Source of the DNA: Tetrahymena thermophila SB210
Taxonomy: Eukaryota; Ciliophora; Oligohymenophorea; Hymenostomatida; Tetrahymenidae
Direction: 5' to 3'
DNA: 64,000 bases
Assembly (NCBI RefSeq): GCF_000189635.1
Contig: NW_002476481.1
Location: forward strand, 558,001 to 622,000
Shown: piece after piece, positions 40,496 through 54,804 of the stretch
Numbering within the stretch: the first letter of the stretch is position 1
How the letters are laid out: each line of letters starts with the position of its first letter
The notes under the pieces: model-generated
The model's database searches: none
Told to the model about the DNA's origin: nothing
What the model saw: only the letters and a program-made list of their open reading frames with translations
Translations under genes and position numbers: made by a program

Positions 40496-42143
40496 AGCTA
40501 TCCAAATTATTATCTAATATTTTTTATTTAATGATTATCACTTTATTAAAATTAGATTCTAATTTAATTATGAATATTCTAAATAATTTTAAAAATATGA
40601 TATCTATCTATTCAATAAACAATAGGAGAAGTGGGGCAAAAATAAGATATAATTAATTAAATTAATTTGAACTATTTTAATAAAATTGATAACGAAAGCC
40701 TTATTATGTCATTTAAACTCCTGTTAGGTGTCCATCCATATTGCAAAAACAATCATAATTTTAGATTACTAAATAACATTATATATTATTAAAGGGCATA
40801 TAACCAATTAAATTAAATATAAAATATTATTTAAGTTTCTTTTTTTTATATTTATTTATATATCATTTTTTGTAAATTTTTATAATAGAAATCATATTAA
40901 CTTTAAAAATATTAAAAATAAAATAAATATGTTCTAATATAAAAAGAAAAATTAAAATTAAATGTCAAAATAATTATAACATTTTAAATTTAAAATTTTG
41001 ATTCATAAGTATTTTTAGAACTTTAAAATATCTTGATTGATAAATAATTGCGTGAGTTACTCAGGATGAATTAGCTGTAATACCTTAAATTAAATTGTAA
41101 ATAAACAAATCCCTTTAGGTGCGTAAAGGATAAAAAATTAAATAATAATAAACTGATTAACTTAGCTTGTATAATAATAATTATCAAAAACCACCTTTAA
41201 ACTATCTAAAGGTTTTTTTACAAATTTTTTTATAAGATTCAAATTTTTATATTGAAAAGCTACTAATGTTATTTAAGCTGATGTAGATTAAGTTAAATTT
41301 AGATATTCTATATAATCCAAAATTTACATTATGACGTAATGCAATAATAGAAGTTTGAAAATACAACGATCACAATAATTAGGAAAAGCTCAGTATAAAT
41401 AAAATAAAAAAAATTATATTTGGAGGGAAATAATAAGCTTTTATTGTGATACTGAGTGCCTTTTAAATTAACAGAAAACTAGCTATAACGATTAATTTAA
41501 ATGAAAGTAGTAAGAGACTAAGTAATAATTTGGACTAAAAAGATTTCTTTTTTTAGTTTAATAATTTAAAAAAACCTGCTTATTTCAAATTTTGGGTTTG
41601 ATACACTTATTTATCTATCTTATTCTTAGACACTGCATCAAAAATAGAAATATATTTCTTTTTCTTTTAATTTTTTCGATATTTAAAAAGAAATGCAATA
41701 AAATATTTTTTTTATCTAAGAAGAAAAATAAAGCATTTTAAAAATAAGGTTTTATTAAAAAGAGAAAAGAAACATTATTCTATCTAAAATATCACGTCAC
41801 ATAAATTTTTTGTCAATCTTAATTTTACTTTTAATCAAAAGCTTAGTCAAAATTAAATGACATGATAGTAATATTATTTTTCTGATAATTGATTAGAAAT
41901 TAAATTTTGTTACCTAATATATAAAACTAAAATTATCATAATAAGAAAAAGGGATACATAAACTTAGCTCAAAAAATAAAGATAAAAAATATATATAGCA
42001 GGAGGAAGTTTTAGTGAAATACCAAATAAATATTTTTAAAAAACTTGTCATTTAAAAAATAAAATTCTTTTAGCACTTTATATTTATAATATGTGATTTC
42101 TAATTACTGAGGAGCTAGAGTATAATTATTTAATTTGGTTTTT
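40496..42143. other. Intergenic between D1 and D2
   Basis: AT-rich, with no gene recognised. A slightly GC-richer patch (about 41045-41110) has no tRNA-like fold that I could recognise. Confidence 0.45.
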
Positions 42144-43343
42144 TCAATAATATTATTTTTCTTATCTTAAGGATTATTTTTGTTTTAAGGGGGCTAAAGC
42201 AACCTTATACTATCCATTATCATTTTAGTATAGGTAGTACAAATATCTGCTAAAAATTCTTTTTCCTAGAGTGAATTAATGACCTTTAATGAAATTAATA
42301 TTAAGAGTATAATAATTATCTATTTTTTGAATTACATCATCCTTAGAAAATTGTACATCAAATTATTTTGGCTTCGGCAGTTTTCCATTTTGATCAATAT
42401 CTATTTTAATATCAATAGAAAAATTCTTGTCTGTTGACCATTCTCCAGGTTTTTCTTTTGTAAATAAAGATAAATCAGGTTCCATTCTATGTTCAATCAT
42501 AAATCTATTGAAATCTTCAAAATATGATTCATCTAGTTAAAACACTTAATCATTCACAGTAGGATCTAAATGAATATTAAGGATAATTTACTTTAGCATT
42601 TGTTCGCCACAAAAATCCAATTATCCAGTAAAATATTACTCTTTCTTATAATCAAAAACAGCATTCCAACTTAAAGTTAAATTAAAAAGAGATATTCTTG
42701 ATGGTATAAGTCTTGAATCATAATCAGGGATGGTCAAATAATAATTTTTAACATTTTCATCATAATAAAGTGAGTAGCTTATTTTATCTATTTTTCCTTA
42801 TTTATAGAGAGAAGTAAAAATTTGACTTTCAAATTTTTATGAATTATCACCAGCTAGAAGTAAGCCAATTTTTTGGTAAACATATTTTGAGGGATTTTAA
42901 TTTTTAGTATAAAGTGATTTGACTAAATAAACTTCAGGTAAATAGAAATGCACATCACCCAAGACCATCCTTACATCAATAATATCCCCACTAGCAAAAT
43001 AGTCTTAACTGATTTAAACATCCGAAAATGACTCAAATGCGCCTTATTAGACACAGCTTAATTCTTTTAAGCAAGTGAATCTAGTTGCTTTTTAATCTCC
43101 AAAATAAAGGCAATCCTCACATTCAATCGAAGTAAAGTAAGTAATTTCAGTATTTAAGTCAAACTGTACTAGTACATCTCCAATAGTATCAATTTTCATC
43201 ATCGATTAAAAATCTTCATTTAATTCTATTTTTAAAGAGTTAGAAGAATCATTTTTGACGCCATTTTCTGAAGAAGCATTCATAAATTGCATGCTGCAAT
43301 TAGTAATGCCTAATATGATAGCTAAAGCAATTATTTTGTTCAT
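42144..43343 (-). CDS. Secreted pepsin-like (aspartic protease-like) protein, copy D2
   Basis: Single exon, 399 residues, stop TGA at 42144-42146. Signal peptide MNKIIALAIILGITNC. It is a clear tandem paralogue of D1 with the same blocks: QFDLNTEITYFTSIECEDC at the position of the pepsin N-lobe active site (DLN again replaces DTG), FASGDIIDVRMVL, LTIPDYDSRLIPSR, and the C-terminal LGKRIFSRYLYYLY and KVALAPL. Two extra codons follow the SCVQ motif. That both copies share DLN suggests the change came before the duplication and is kept, as expected for a non-catalytic binding protein or a protease with unusual catalysis. Family assignment rests on motif spacing alone. Confidence 0.85.
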
Positions 43344-44513
43344 GAGTTATCCTAATTATTATTTATATTTTTATTTAAATATTATTACTTTATTAAAATT
43401 AGAATCAAATTTAATATTAAATAATATAAATATAATTTGAATACAAAAATACCTATTTTTATCATAAGAAATCTATTAGAAATGTGATAAGAAGAGGAAG
43501 AAAAATACTAAATCTTTTATAAAATTTATTTCTTCTCAAGAAAAATTTATCTTAAATAAAATTTACAATAGAAGCTTTATTTTAAGACTTTTATATGAAT
43601 TATTTCTATTTTATAAAAGCATTTTAAATTCTTGATTGATAAATATTTTTTATATTAATTTGTTATACCATCAAATTTATATATTAAATTTAATAAAATA
43701 AAAACACAAATATTAGACCAATTTTCATAAAAAAAGACATCCCTCTTAAAAAAAAGTTTTATTATTTCTAAATAAAATTATTAGGATCTCAACGGGAGGC
43801 GGGGCAGGTCTTAATCAATGAGGATTGATTGTATTATAATTTTATAAAAAAATATAAAATATTGGAAACAAAACTAACTATCACTACTAAAAGAAAGTGC
43901 CTAAAGTTAAAATAAAATATTTTTATTTCAATCAAATAAAATAAATTATATTAAAATTAAATTTATTATTTTTCATTTTTGTATCATCTACAGTTGTTTT
44001 GTTTGTTTTTTTGTTTTTGAAAATCCATTAGTCAGATTAATGTTATCTTATTTTTGGATTTATTTAACACCTTTTCTTACTTTTTATTTTTTAAAATTTG
44101 TATTTCCTTAATATTAATAAAAAATTATTTATTATCTTATTCAATTTATTTAATGAAGAAAAAGTTTAGAATTTATATAATTTAAAATAAACTTAATATC
44201 AAACATTCAATATCTAAATTTATAAATTTTGATATTAAAAGCACTAAAAATGTTATATTGACTATTCTAAAATCCTGCAAATTTTTTGAAGCTCAGCCAT
44301 TTTATGCTTATATAAAAATTGATTATTTACTTTTTTTAATTCATTTACTATTCTTTATTCATAAAATGAATGGGCTAGTAAAAAATGTGAAGGATTTAAG
44401 AACTCTAAAATATAAATACAATAAATATATTTATTTTTAAAAATTCATTAATTTAAGAAAATTAATTAAGTAGAAATATTAATGAATATATTTATTTTCC
44501 AATTCTTATTAAA
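43344..44513. other. Intergenic between D2 and C1
   Basis: No gene seen. A brief GC-rich patch (caacgggaggcggggcagg) lies at about 43789-43808. The last part (44366-44475) is a C-unit 3' flank repeat. Confidence 0.45.
44366..44475. repeat. C-unit 3' flank repeat, copy 1
   Basis: Shared with 48850-48965 and 54553-54660. All three carry taaatacaataaatatattt and then attcattaatttaagaaaa, and each lies 40-145 nt downstream of a C gene stop. It marks the edge of the duplicated C unit and may contain its 3' processing signals. Confidence 0.7.
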
Positions 44514-47500
44514 TCAAATAATTTCTTATTTTAAATTTTCATTCTTTAAATTATTTTTTACAGAGTTGCTGCTCTTACAAATTTTATTTATATACGAAGA
44601 TCCAAGTTGTATTTTTATGACTGGTAACTCTAGATTCTGCTTATTCTAAGTGTGCACTTGGTTTAATAAAAAATCAAGTTCTTAGCTAGGAGTTTTAAAA
44701 TTTCTTTTTTCTTAAACATATTTCCTTATTTTTTGAATTTTTATAATGATATAAATACTAGTTTTAGCTATAAAAATAAGAAGGCCTATAGCTAAGCATG
44801 AAATGATCATATACAAGACTATTAGACTAAAATCGATTGTACTAATCATCTCTTCATTTGAGATTATATCCTTTTGCATCATTTACTATTATTTTTTAAC
44901 ACTAAGAGTAAATAAAACAAATGTTATTGATATAATTAGCTCTTAAAATATCTTATAAATATTGCAAATTTTTAAAGTGAAGAATCTAAAATATAGCAAA
45001 TACATAGCAAAGCAAAAAAATTTAACTGATATTACTATGCAACATTCTAAAGGGTAATGATAAAATGCATATATGATAGTTATACATATGTATTTCTTCA
45101 GATAATTCATAATTATATAGCTTTTCCAGCCTCTTGATTTGATGTTCAAGTTAAGTATTAAATTGGGTATATTATTTTTGATGTATTCAATATCTTTTTT
45201 AATTACAATACCACAAATAAGTATTAAAAATATGATATGCATTAATAACTAGATTACAGCAACTAGTCTTTATGAAGAGTACTCTAAAGAGTAAAATATA
45301 CTAAAAAGGCTGCATGTAATAAATCTTTGATGTAACAATGACATAGCATTGACTAAAAAATTCACTATTGTCATAGTATATTGCTTACCTTTCATAGTCC
45401 ATCTTGCACATAAGCAAAGTAAACTTATTACTACACAAGCTATAAGAAGCAAATGTGGAACAGGTAAATTAGAGTAAATATTTTCATTAAATCCTAGATG
45501 CTCAAGCAAAGATTGTTAGCTGCTTTATTCTTAATTGTTATTATTCGAACCAATTAGATTTGCACTTAATTCATCAGAATTTGGAATTTCAGTGAAAATG
45601 AAAGATGCTCCCAACAGAGCTCCAACATATAAAGGTTATGGTAGATAATCTTTGAAAACAATTAGTGGGCCTAAAAGTTATACGAAATTAAACAACAAAC
45701 ATATTATTTAAAAATTTTTAAGGATGTTAACTATTGTCTATGCAGCACCTTCTTAGGGACTTAAAGTTTGACCCAAACTATTCATGTAACTTGTTAAACT
45801 TTGTCTGCTTTATAGATTATAATTAGTTTCCTCAGATGTAAGAACTGTATTTTAAACTTTATAAATAACTTATATGTTGATATAATAGATCACTATTTAG
45901 CTTATTTTGATATTTTAATGTGTTGAGATATAAAAAACTAAATTCTTTTCATTTTAGTATTATGTGACTATTGTGTAGTCTATAATTGGAATTAACTTAT
46001 TGGGGTCAATTTGCAAGCTCATTGTTTTTAATTCATCAGGATAAGGAGATCTATTGAAAACAACAGTTATAATATTATATTATGAATCTTTTGTGAGTTT
46101 TATTGAGCTTATTTATAATTATAAAATACAAATTTATTTCTAAGCTTAAAATATGTAGCTTCGTTTACAAACGCATTGATTATTTGACTATGAAACTTCT
46201 AAACCTAAGTCAGATTCGCAAGCATTTATACAATTATTCTACCACAAGTAATAACCTTACTCACAAGTAGTACAAACTTACAGATTTACACAGATTTAAC
46301 ATTTAGACTATTAGCAGGGATTGCATATTTTATTTTAATCACAATAATATCCAGATAACTAAAAGCTACTACATAATATATTATCATTCTATAAATTGTG
46401 TTAGAATGGACTAGATGGTATACACTAACAATATCCAAGTTAATTGTTAAAGCTATAGTCTTAGGCTACTTCTGAGCATGTTTTAACACAATTATTATTA
46501 GATAATACATAAGGATTTTAGCACTAGCTACATATAACTATTAATTCATATTTATATGTCTAAAAATTAAGTAAACATTTTTGAGAAACTTGATAGCAAT
46601 TTTACATTTTTTAAACTGTAATTGAGTGATCAATAGATGAATTCGGACAAGTCTTGCAAATTTTATCATCACCATATTTAAATAAATTTGATTAACAAGA
46701 ATTGCACTAAGTTTATAATGGTCCTGAACAAGTAGCGCATGAAGGATGGCATGGCATACATCTTTAACCTGAAATATAAAAACCATTTTCAGGACATTTG
46801 GGTGAGCAAGTATATTATAATACATTTAAAAATTAATAAGGTTAGCATGAAGTGCAATTTGTAGGTGTTTCTTTGCAAGTTAGGCACGAAGAATCACACG
46901 GCATACAATTATTTTATTAAATGAAAAACCCAGGCTAATCACATTTAATTTAACATTTTTAGCTCTTGGTATTTAAATAAAAATTAATAGGGCATGATGT
47001 GCAGATTGTAGCAGCGTAAATACAAGTTTAACAAGAGGAATCACAATTTAAACATATATTATTTTTATCATAAAACTAATTTTTTTGAGGGCATGTTTAA
47101 GAACATATTTTATCAATTAGAACAAAATTATTTACACACTATGTGCAAGTATTTTGATCAGAGCAAGTTAAGCAGTTAAGAGAGCATGGATGGCATTTTT
47201 TGTCACTTGAGTCATAAAATTCGCCATTATTTATTTTGCATGAAATACATTAACCATTTAAAAATTAAAAATTATCTCTGCAAGAGGTGCATTTACTATT
47301 TCCAGCTCCATTACATTCTAAGCAACTTTAATCGCAATTCAGGCATTAAACATTGAGGATATTATTATTATAATAATAACCTTATTTACACTAACCTGCA
47401 ATACAAAATTTTCCAATACAATTTTTACATCCGTCAGTACACATACTAGCCAATAATCTCTTAACTGATTACTATTTCTAAAATTCAATGAATCTTAATA

Positions 47501-48312
47501 AAGATTAATTTTTTTATAATAAATTTTGATTAATTACTAAATCTTTTTTGGAAGAATATTTTTTGATTTAAGGTCTTTATTGATTCTGAAAAACTTGATT
47601 ATGTGGTTGTAATTAATTACTTAGAAGCAAAGCGTATCCACTATTATTTTAATAAATTCAAGCTAATTAGAAAAAGTAATGATTAAACTAAAAATAAATT
47701 TACTCTATCTTAGTATGAGTAGGTTTTTTTAACTATTCTTACTATTGGATATGGTTTAGCTGTTTTTAAATTAATTCAAACTGCTATAAAAGTGGATAAA
47801 TTAATATTTGCTCTTCATTTATAGTTTGATAAACTGTTATGAATATGTATTAATTAATACATCTAACCTCATGAATTTGTTAATTATTTAAGAAAATAGG
47901 AATATCTGATAAGATCTAATTATCAAATTGACTAATTAATTTATAAAAAGAAAAACTAAACTATAAGTGATTAGATTAATTCAAAAAATTAAATATTGCT
48001 TTTAAGCAAAATAAATCAAATTATTTACCTACAAGCGGAAATTGAATCTTCAAAATAGAAACCCAATAATTGAAAATCCCCAAAATCATCAAACTCTAAA
48101 TTTCGTAATAATATTTGCTTTTGATTTTTTTCTTCCAAATAATAAAATTCAATTTCTCTTAATACCTAAATATCTTTTATTGAAATTTTTTAGCTTTAGA
48201 AAGATTTAAATTCAAGATATTGTAATTATTATTGTTGTTAGGCTATATCCTAGCAACTGGCAAGTAAAATAGTTATCAAAATCAAAACAATATTTATTAT
48301 ATATATGTTCAT
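44514..48312 (-). CDS. Cysteine-rich multi-pass membrane protein, sub-family C (C1)
   Basis: Exons 48029-48312, 47704-47931 and 44514-47640; introns 47932-48028 (97 nt) and 47641-47703 (63 nt), GT..AG, phase 2. Product 1,212 residues; the large exon was scanned and is open to TGA at 44514-44516. Signal peptide MNIYIINIVLILITILLASC, then a Gln-rich stretch and an N-terminal domain (KISIKDIQVLREIEFYYLEE) unlike that of B. CxxC repeats begin near residue 245 (CTDGCKNC). A beta-rich region follows, then helices with ARWTMKGKQYTMTIVNFL and GWKSYIIMNYLKKY, and a tail with charged and Gln-rich stretches. Same overall plan as A and B but a distinct ectodomain. Probable surface receptor or adhesion protein. 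Confidence 0.86.
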
Positions 48313-49097
48313 TTTAATAATAAACTTTTATTGAATTATTTATTTTTTGTTACTTATATTTTATTTATTTAATTAAATATTAATTATAAATAAACTAGAA
48401 AACAAAATATTTATTTATTTAATTATTATTTTTTTATTGATTATGAAATTAATTCATAATTCTTATTAAATATACATAATTTATTGTATAATCAATAATT
48501 TGCTATTTTGTTATGACAATTTCTGACAGTTTCTACTGTAATTGAAGATTCTATGATTAATACTTATAAATAGATATTTTTTTATTTGAAATTTCAAATT
48601 CAGGTATTAGTTGGCACTTGGTTTACTTAGTATTAATATTGATATTTTGAATTCAAAATTTTTTATTATTTACTTAAATTCAATTGTATATTTTAATATT
48701 AGAATTTTCATAAAAGAAAATTACTTTTTTAAATAATACAATTATGTTTGCCTTTTTATTTAAAAAAAATATTTTTTTGTTTATAAACCACAAAATATAA
48801 TCTTTTTTCGAATCCTAAAATTATACTTTTAACAAAGTAGTAAAATTATATTAAATGGTTGGGCTTCTTAAAAATTTGTGGGATTTAAATTTTATAAAAT
48901 ATAAATACAATAAATATATTTATTTTTTAAATATTCATTAATTTAAGAAAAGAATTTATTAGAGATGTTGATGAATATAAATAAATTACTTTATTAATTT
49001 AAAAATAATTATTTAAATATAGATATTTATTTATTAATTCATTCATTTTATTATATAATCATTAGAAAATTAATTTTTGTTTTAAGATTTTTTAAAA
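48313..49097. other. Intergenic between C1 and C2
   Basis: No gene. 48313-48800 is AT-rich promoter-side DNA for C1, similar to 52890-53350 and 58630-59060. The C-unit 3' flank repeat lies at 48850-48965. Confidence 0.5.
48850..48965. repeat. C-unit 3' flank repeat, copy 2
   Basis: Same block as 44366-44475 and 54553-54660, here 3' of C2. Confidence 0.7.
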
Positions 49098-52000
49098 TCA
49101 AATAATTTCTTCTTTTAAACTATCATTCTTTAAATTATTTTTTACAGAGTTGTTGTTACTACTAGTTTTATTTATATATGAGGATCTAATTTGTATTTTT
49201 ATAACTGGTAACTCTAGATTCTGCTTTTTCTAAGTGAATAAAAAATCAAGTTCTTAGCTAGGAGTTTTAAATTTTTTTTTTTCTTAAAAATATTTCCTTA
49301 TTTTTAGAACTATCATAAAGATTTAAACACTAGTTCTTGCTATGAAAATAAAAAAGCTTAAAGCTAAGCATGAAATGATCATAAACAAGACTATTAGACT
49401 AAAATCGATTGTGCTAATCATCTCTTCGTTTGAGATTATATCTTTTTGCATCATTTACTATTATTTTTTAACACTAACAGCAAATAAAATAAATGTTAAT
49501 GATATAACTAGCTCTTAAAATATCTTATAAATATTGCAAATTTTTGAAGTGAAGAATCTGAAGTATAGCAAATACATAGCAAAGCAAACAAAATTAACTG
49601 ATATTGCTATGCAACATGCTAATGGGTTATAATAAATTGCATATATGATAGTTATACAAATGTATTTCTTCAGATAGCTCATAATTAAATAGCTCTTCCA
49701 ACCTCTTGATTTAATGTTCAAGTTAAGCATAAAATTTGGTATATTATTTTTGATATATGCAATATCTTTTTTAATTACAATCACACAAATAAGTATTAAA
49801 AATATGATGTGCATTGATAACTAGATTACAGCAACTAATCTTTATGAAGAGTACTATAAAGAGTAAAATATACTAAAAAGGCTACATGTAATATATCCTT
49901 GATGAAATGATGACATAGCATTAACTAAAAGATTCACTATTGTCATAGTGTATTGCTTACCTTTCATAATCCATCTTGCAAATAAGCAAAGTAAACTTAT
50001 TACAACACAAACTATAAGAAGCAAATGAGGAATAGGTAAGTTAGAGTAAATATTTTCACTAAAACCTAAATGCTCAAGTAAAGATTGTTAGCTGCTTTAC
50101 TCTTAATTGTTACTATTAGAATTAATTAGATTTGCACTCAGTTCCTCAGAATTTGGAATTTCAGTGAAAATGAAAGATGCTCCCAACAGAGCTCCAACAT
50201 ATAGAGGTTGTGGTAGATAATCTTTGAAAACAATTAGAGGACCTAAAAGTTAAACAAAATTAGACAACAAACATATTATTTAAAAATTTTTAAGGATGTT
50301 AACTATAGACTATGCAGTACCTTCTTATGGACTTAAAGTTTGACCCAAACTATTCATGCTATTCATTGTACTTTGTTAACTTTATAGATGCTAATTGGCT
50401 TCCTCAGATGTAAGAATTGTATTTTAAACTTTATAAATAGCTTATTTACTATTATAATTGATAACTATTTAGCTTATTTTGATATTTTAATTTGTTGAGA
50501 CTTAAAAAATTAAGTTTTTATCGTTTTACTATTAAGAGACTATTCTGTAGTCTGTATTTGGAATTAACTTATTGGGATCAATTTACAAGCTTATAGTTTT
50601 TAACTCATCCGGATAAGGAGATCTATTGAAAACAACAGTTATAATATTATATTATAAATCTTTAGTCAGTTTTATTGAGTTAATTTATAACTATAAAATA
50701 CAAATTTATTTCTAAGCATAAAATATGTAGTTTGGTTTACAAATGCATTCCTTATTTGACTATGAAACTTCTAAACCTAAGTCAGATTCGCAAGCATTTA
50801 TGCAATTATTCTACCACATGTAATAACTTTACTCACAAGCAGTGCAAATTTACTGATTAGCACAGATTTAACATTTAGACTATTAGCAAGGATTACATAT
50901 TTTATTTTGATCACAGTAATATCCAGATAACTAAAAGCTATTACATAATATATTACCATTCGGTAAGTTGTGTTAGTATGGACTAGATGGTATACACTAA
51001 CAATATCCAAGAGATTAGTTAAAGATATAGTCTTAGGCTACTTCTGAGCATGTTTAAACACAATTATTATTAGATAATACTTAAGGACTTTAGCATTAAT
51101 TACATATGGCTGTTAATTCATATTTATTTGTCTAAGAACTAAGTAAACATTTTTAAGTAATTTAAGAGCAATTTTACATTTTTTAAGCTATGATTGAGGG
51201 ATCAATCGATGAATTTGGACAAGCCTTACACATTTTATCATCATCATATTAAAATAAATTTGATTAACAAGAATTACACTAAGTTTAAAGTGGTCCTGAA
51301 CAAGTAGCACATGTAGGATCACATGGCATACAGCTTTAACCTGAAACATAAAAACCATTTTCAGGACAACTGGGTAAGCAAGTAGATTGAGAAACATTTA
51401 AAAATAAATCAGGTTAGCATGAAGTGCAATTTGTAGATGTTCCTGTGCAAGTTAGACATGAAGAATCACAAGGAAAACAGTTATTTTGCTAAATGAAAAA
51501 CCCAGGCTAATCACATTAAATTTAACATTTTTAGCTCTGAGTATTTAAATAAAAATTACTAGGGCATGATGTACAGATTGTAGCAGCGTTAACACAAGTT
51601 TAACAAGAGGAATCACAATCTTAACATTAATTCGTTTTATCCAGAAATTAATTTTTTTGAATGCATGCCTAAGAACATATTTTGTCAGTTAATTGAAAAT
51701 TACTGGCACACTGTGTGCAAGTATTTTGATCAGAACAAACTAAGCAATTAGGAGAGCATGGTTGGCATTTTTTCAAACTTGAGTCATAAAACTCACCATT
51801 ATTTATTTTACATGAAATACATTGACCATTTTATAATTTAAGATTATCTCTACAAGAGGTGCATTTACTATTTCCAGATCCATTACATTCTAAGCAACTT
51901 TAATCACAATTAAGGCATTAAACATTGAAGAAATTATTATTATAATAATAGCCTTTTTTACACTAATTTGCAACACACCATTTTCCTATACAGTTTTTAC

Positions 52001-52881
52001 ATCCCTCAGTACATTAACTAGCCAATAATCTCTTACCTGATTACTGATTCTCAAATCCAACTAATCTTAATTAGGATTAATTATTTTATAATAATTTTTG
52101 ATTAATTGTTAAGGCTTAATTGGAATAATTTATTTAGATTTCAGGTCTTTATTGATTCTAAAAAACTTGGTTATGTGGTTATATTTTATTTAGAAGCAAA
52201 GCGTATCCTCTATTATTTTAATAAATTTAAGCAAATTAGATAAATTTATGATTAAATTAAAAATAAATTTACTCTATCTTAGCATGAGTTAGCTACTTTA
52301 ATTATTCTTACTATTTGCTATGATTTAGCTGCTTTTCTATTATTTCAAACTTCTTTAAAAGTGGATAAACTAATCTTTGCTCTTCATTTAAAGTTTGATA
52401 AACTGTTATGAATATGTATTAATTAATACATCTAACCTCTTGAATTTGGTAATTATATAAGAAAATATGAATATCTGATAAGATCTAATTATCAAATTGA
52501 CTAATTAATTTATTATAAAGAAAAAGTAATTTGTAAGTAATAAGATTAATTCAAAAAATTAAATTTTGATTTCAAGTAAAATAATCAAATTATTTACCTA
52601 CAAGCTGAAATTAAATCTTCAAAATAGAAACCCAATAATTGATTATCCCCAAAATCACCAAAGTCTAAATTTCTTAATTATATATGCTTTTGATTTTTTT
52701 CTTCCAAATAATAAAATTCAATTCCTCTTAATACCTAAATATCTTTTATTGAAATTTTTTACTTTTAGAATGATTTAAATTCAAGATATTGTTATTATTA
52801 TTATTTTTCATCATTATCCTAGCATAAAATAAAACTGATAAATAAAATAGTTATCAACATCAATACAATATTTATATTCAT
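49098..52881 (-). CDS. Cysteine-rich multi-pass membrane protein, sub-family C (C2)
   Basis: Exons 52598-52881, 52273-52500 and 49098-52209; introns 52501-52597 (97 nt) and 52210-52272 (63 nt), same sites and phase as C1. Product 1,207 residues; most of the large exon was scanned and no TGA was found before 49098-49100. Signal peptide MNINIVLMLITILFISFILC, then a Gln run coded mainly by TAA. Domain order as in C1. The segment 50146-50544, covering the end of the beta-rich region and the first hydrophobic helices, is identical base for base to 55865-56263 in C3, while the rest of the gene shows scattered differences. That points to recent gene conversion. Function is inferred only from the domain plan. 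Confidence 0.86.
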
Positions 52882-54804
52882 TTTCGTAATAGACTTTTAT
52901 TTAATTATTTTTGCTTTGTTACTTAAATTGATTTTATTTAGTTTATCAAATATTATAAATAATCTTGATAATCATTTATTTATTTAATAATTTATTTTTT
53001 ATTGATTATGAAATTAATTCGTACTTCTTATTATTATATACATCTAATCTGATATATAGTTAACGACTTTTCTATTTTATTATGACTATTAGTGATAGTT
53101 TGTTCTGTAATTGAAGATTCTTTTATTAATATTTAATTATCTATCATTGATTTTTTTATTTAAATTTAAAATTCTTTCATTAATTGACACATATGTTAGT
53201 TACTTAGTTTTTATATCTTGAATTCAAAATATTTTTTATGTGCTTAAATTCAATCCTATATTTTAATATGAGAATATTCTAAAAAGAAAAATTGCTCTAT
53301 TAAATTACTCAACAATGTTTGTCTTTTTATTTTTAAAAAAATATATTTTTGATAATAAATCACTAAATAGAAACTTTTGTCTAACCTTAAAAATAATTAT
53401 TATCAAAAAAATAGTAAAATTATAGATAACAGGATATATTAATATGTAACTTTTATCCTTCAATTAATAAATTTAGATATATTTTTTTAATTTTGAAAAA
53501 TGCTCAAAAACTAATTACAATTCCAAAATCTATTAGCTTTTAAAGGTTATTAAATGTAAGTAAAAAGTATATTTATGTAAGTAAAAAGTATATTTATGTA
53601 ATTCAATGTCAAAAATATTTATTTCCATTAATTATTAAATATTTATAATTCTTCTTATTTTTTTTTAAATGAATTAAAAATAACTTTTTACTCATAGTAA
53701 CAGTTTTTATTAAAATAATGGTTTGCTTCTTGTTAAAAATTGTAATCTAATATTAATAATTAGTATTTATTGCTTTAGATTTACACTAAAAATAATTATT
53801 TATTATATTAAAAGTTGATATATTAAAATTTTTACTTAACTTTTAATTACCACAAATGTTTTTGCAAGAAAATATAAAAAAGAAAATCTAATATTTATTA
53901 AATAAAAGAAAATTTCTTTTATATAATTTAATTCGAAATAAAATTAAATTAGAGTATTTAAAGATTCATTATTCAAATATTCATTTAGCTTACTTAACCT
54001 TACTATATTTATTAAAGCAATCAGTTCACAAAAAAATAGTAAATGCTTTTTACTTTAAATTCTAATTTTAATTATATGAAATTTAACATAATCCATTTTG
54101 ATGTTAACTCATAAGAAATCTAAAGAAAATTCTTAATTACTTAAAATATTAAAATAAAAACATATTTAATACAATAAACATAAAATTAATTAGTAATAAT
54201 GATTGATATTTTTTTCATAAACAAAGTAAGCAAATTTCAATCATTTATTAATTATTTTTTCTAAATTCTACTTAATTTTAGAATAATTATAGTAATATAT
54301 TCATTATAAAATATCAAAATTTGCTACTAAATAAAACCAAATTATAAAAAAACTCAAGAGAGTTAGATATCTCTAATTTTTTAAGTATTAAATAACAAAT
54401 TATGCAAATCAAATTATTTTAGATAAAATTGATTTCGAAAAGATTAATACAAATTCATGCATTAGTTTCATACAATAGCTATACTATAAATGCTTAGAAA
54501 AAGGTTTCAAATCTTGTAAATAAAAATAAAGAATATTAAATCAAACTAACCATAAAATGGCTAGGCTTGTAAAAAATGTGAGTAAATTAAATACAATAAA
54601 AAAATTACAATAAATAAATATATTTATTTAAAAATTCATTAATTTAAGAAAATAATTAAGTAGATAGATATATATATTAGTGAATACGAATAAATAATTG
54701 AATTTTTATTTTAAAAGTAATTTCAATATAGATATTTATTAATTTATTTTTTAGTTAAATCTTTATTATGAAAAAATTTATTTATATTTTATGATTTTTA
54801 AAAA
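52882..54804. other. Intergenic between C2 and C3
   Basis: No gene. It matches the region upstream of C3 (58640-60400) over most of its length, showing that about 1.6-1.9 kb of 5' flank was duplicated with the gene. A short tandem duplication (gtaagtaaaaagtatattta twice) lies near 53567-53605. The C-unit 3' flank repeat is at 54553-54660. Confidence 0.5.
54553..54660. repeat. C-unit 3' flank repeat, copy 3
   Basis: Same block as 44366-44475 and 48850-48965, here 3' of C3. Confidence 0.7.

Noticed and set aside
41045-41110. Possible tRNA gene in the GC-richer patch
   Set aside because: No cloverleaf with the expected D and T-loop words could be drawn.
43255-43440. Plus-strand frame of 61 codons
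   Set aside because: Antisense to the start of D2 and its promoter side.
44258-44440. Plus-strand frame of 60 codons with a hydrophobic stretch
   Set aside because: It overlaps the C-unit 3' flank repeat, and the other copies of that repeat do not keep the frame.
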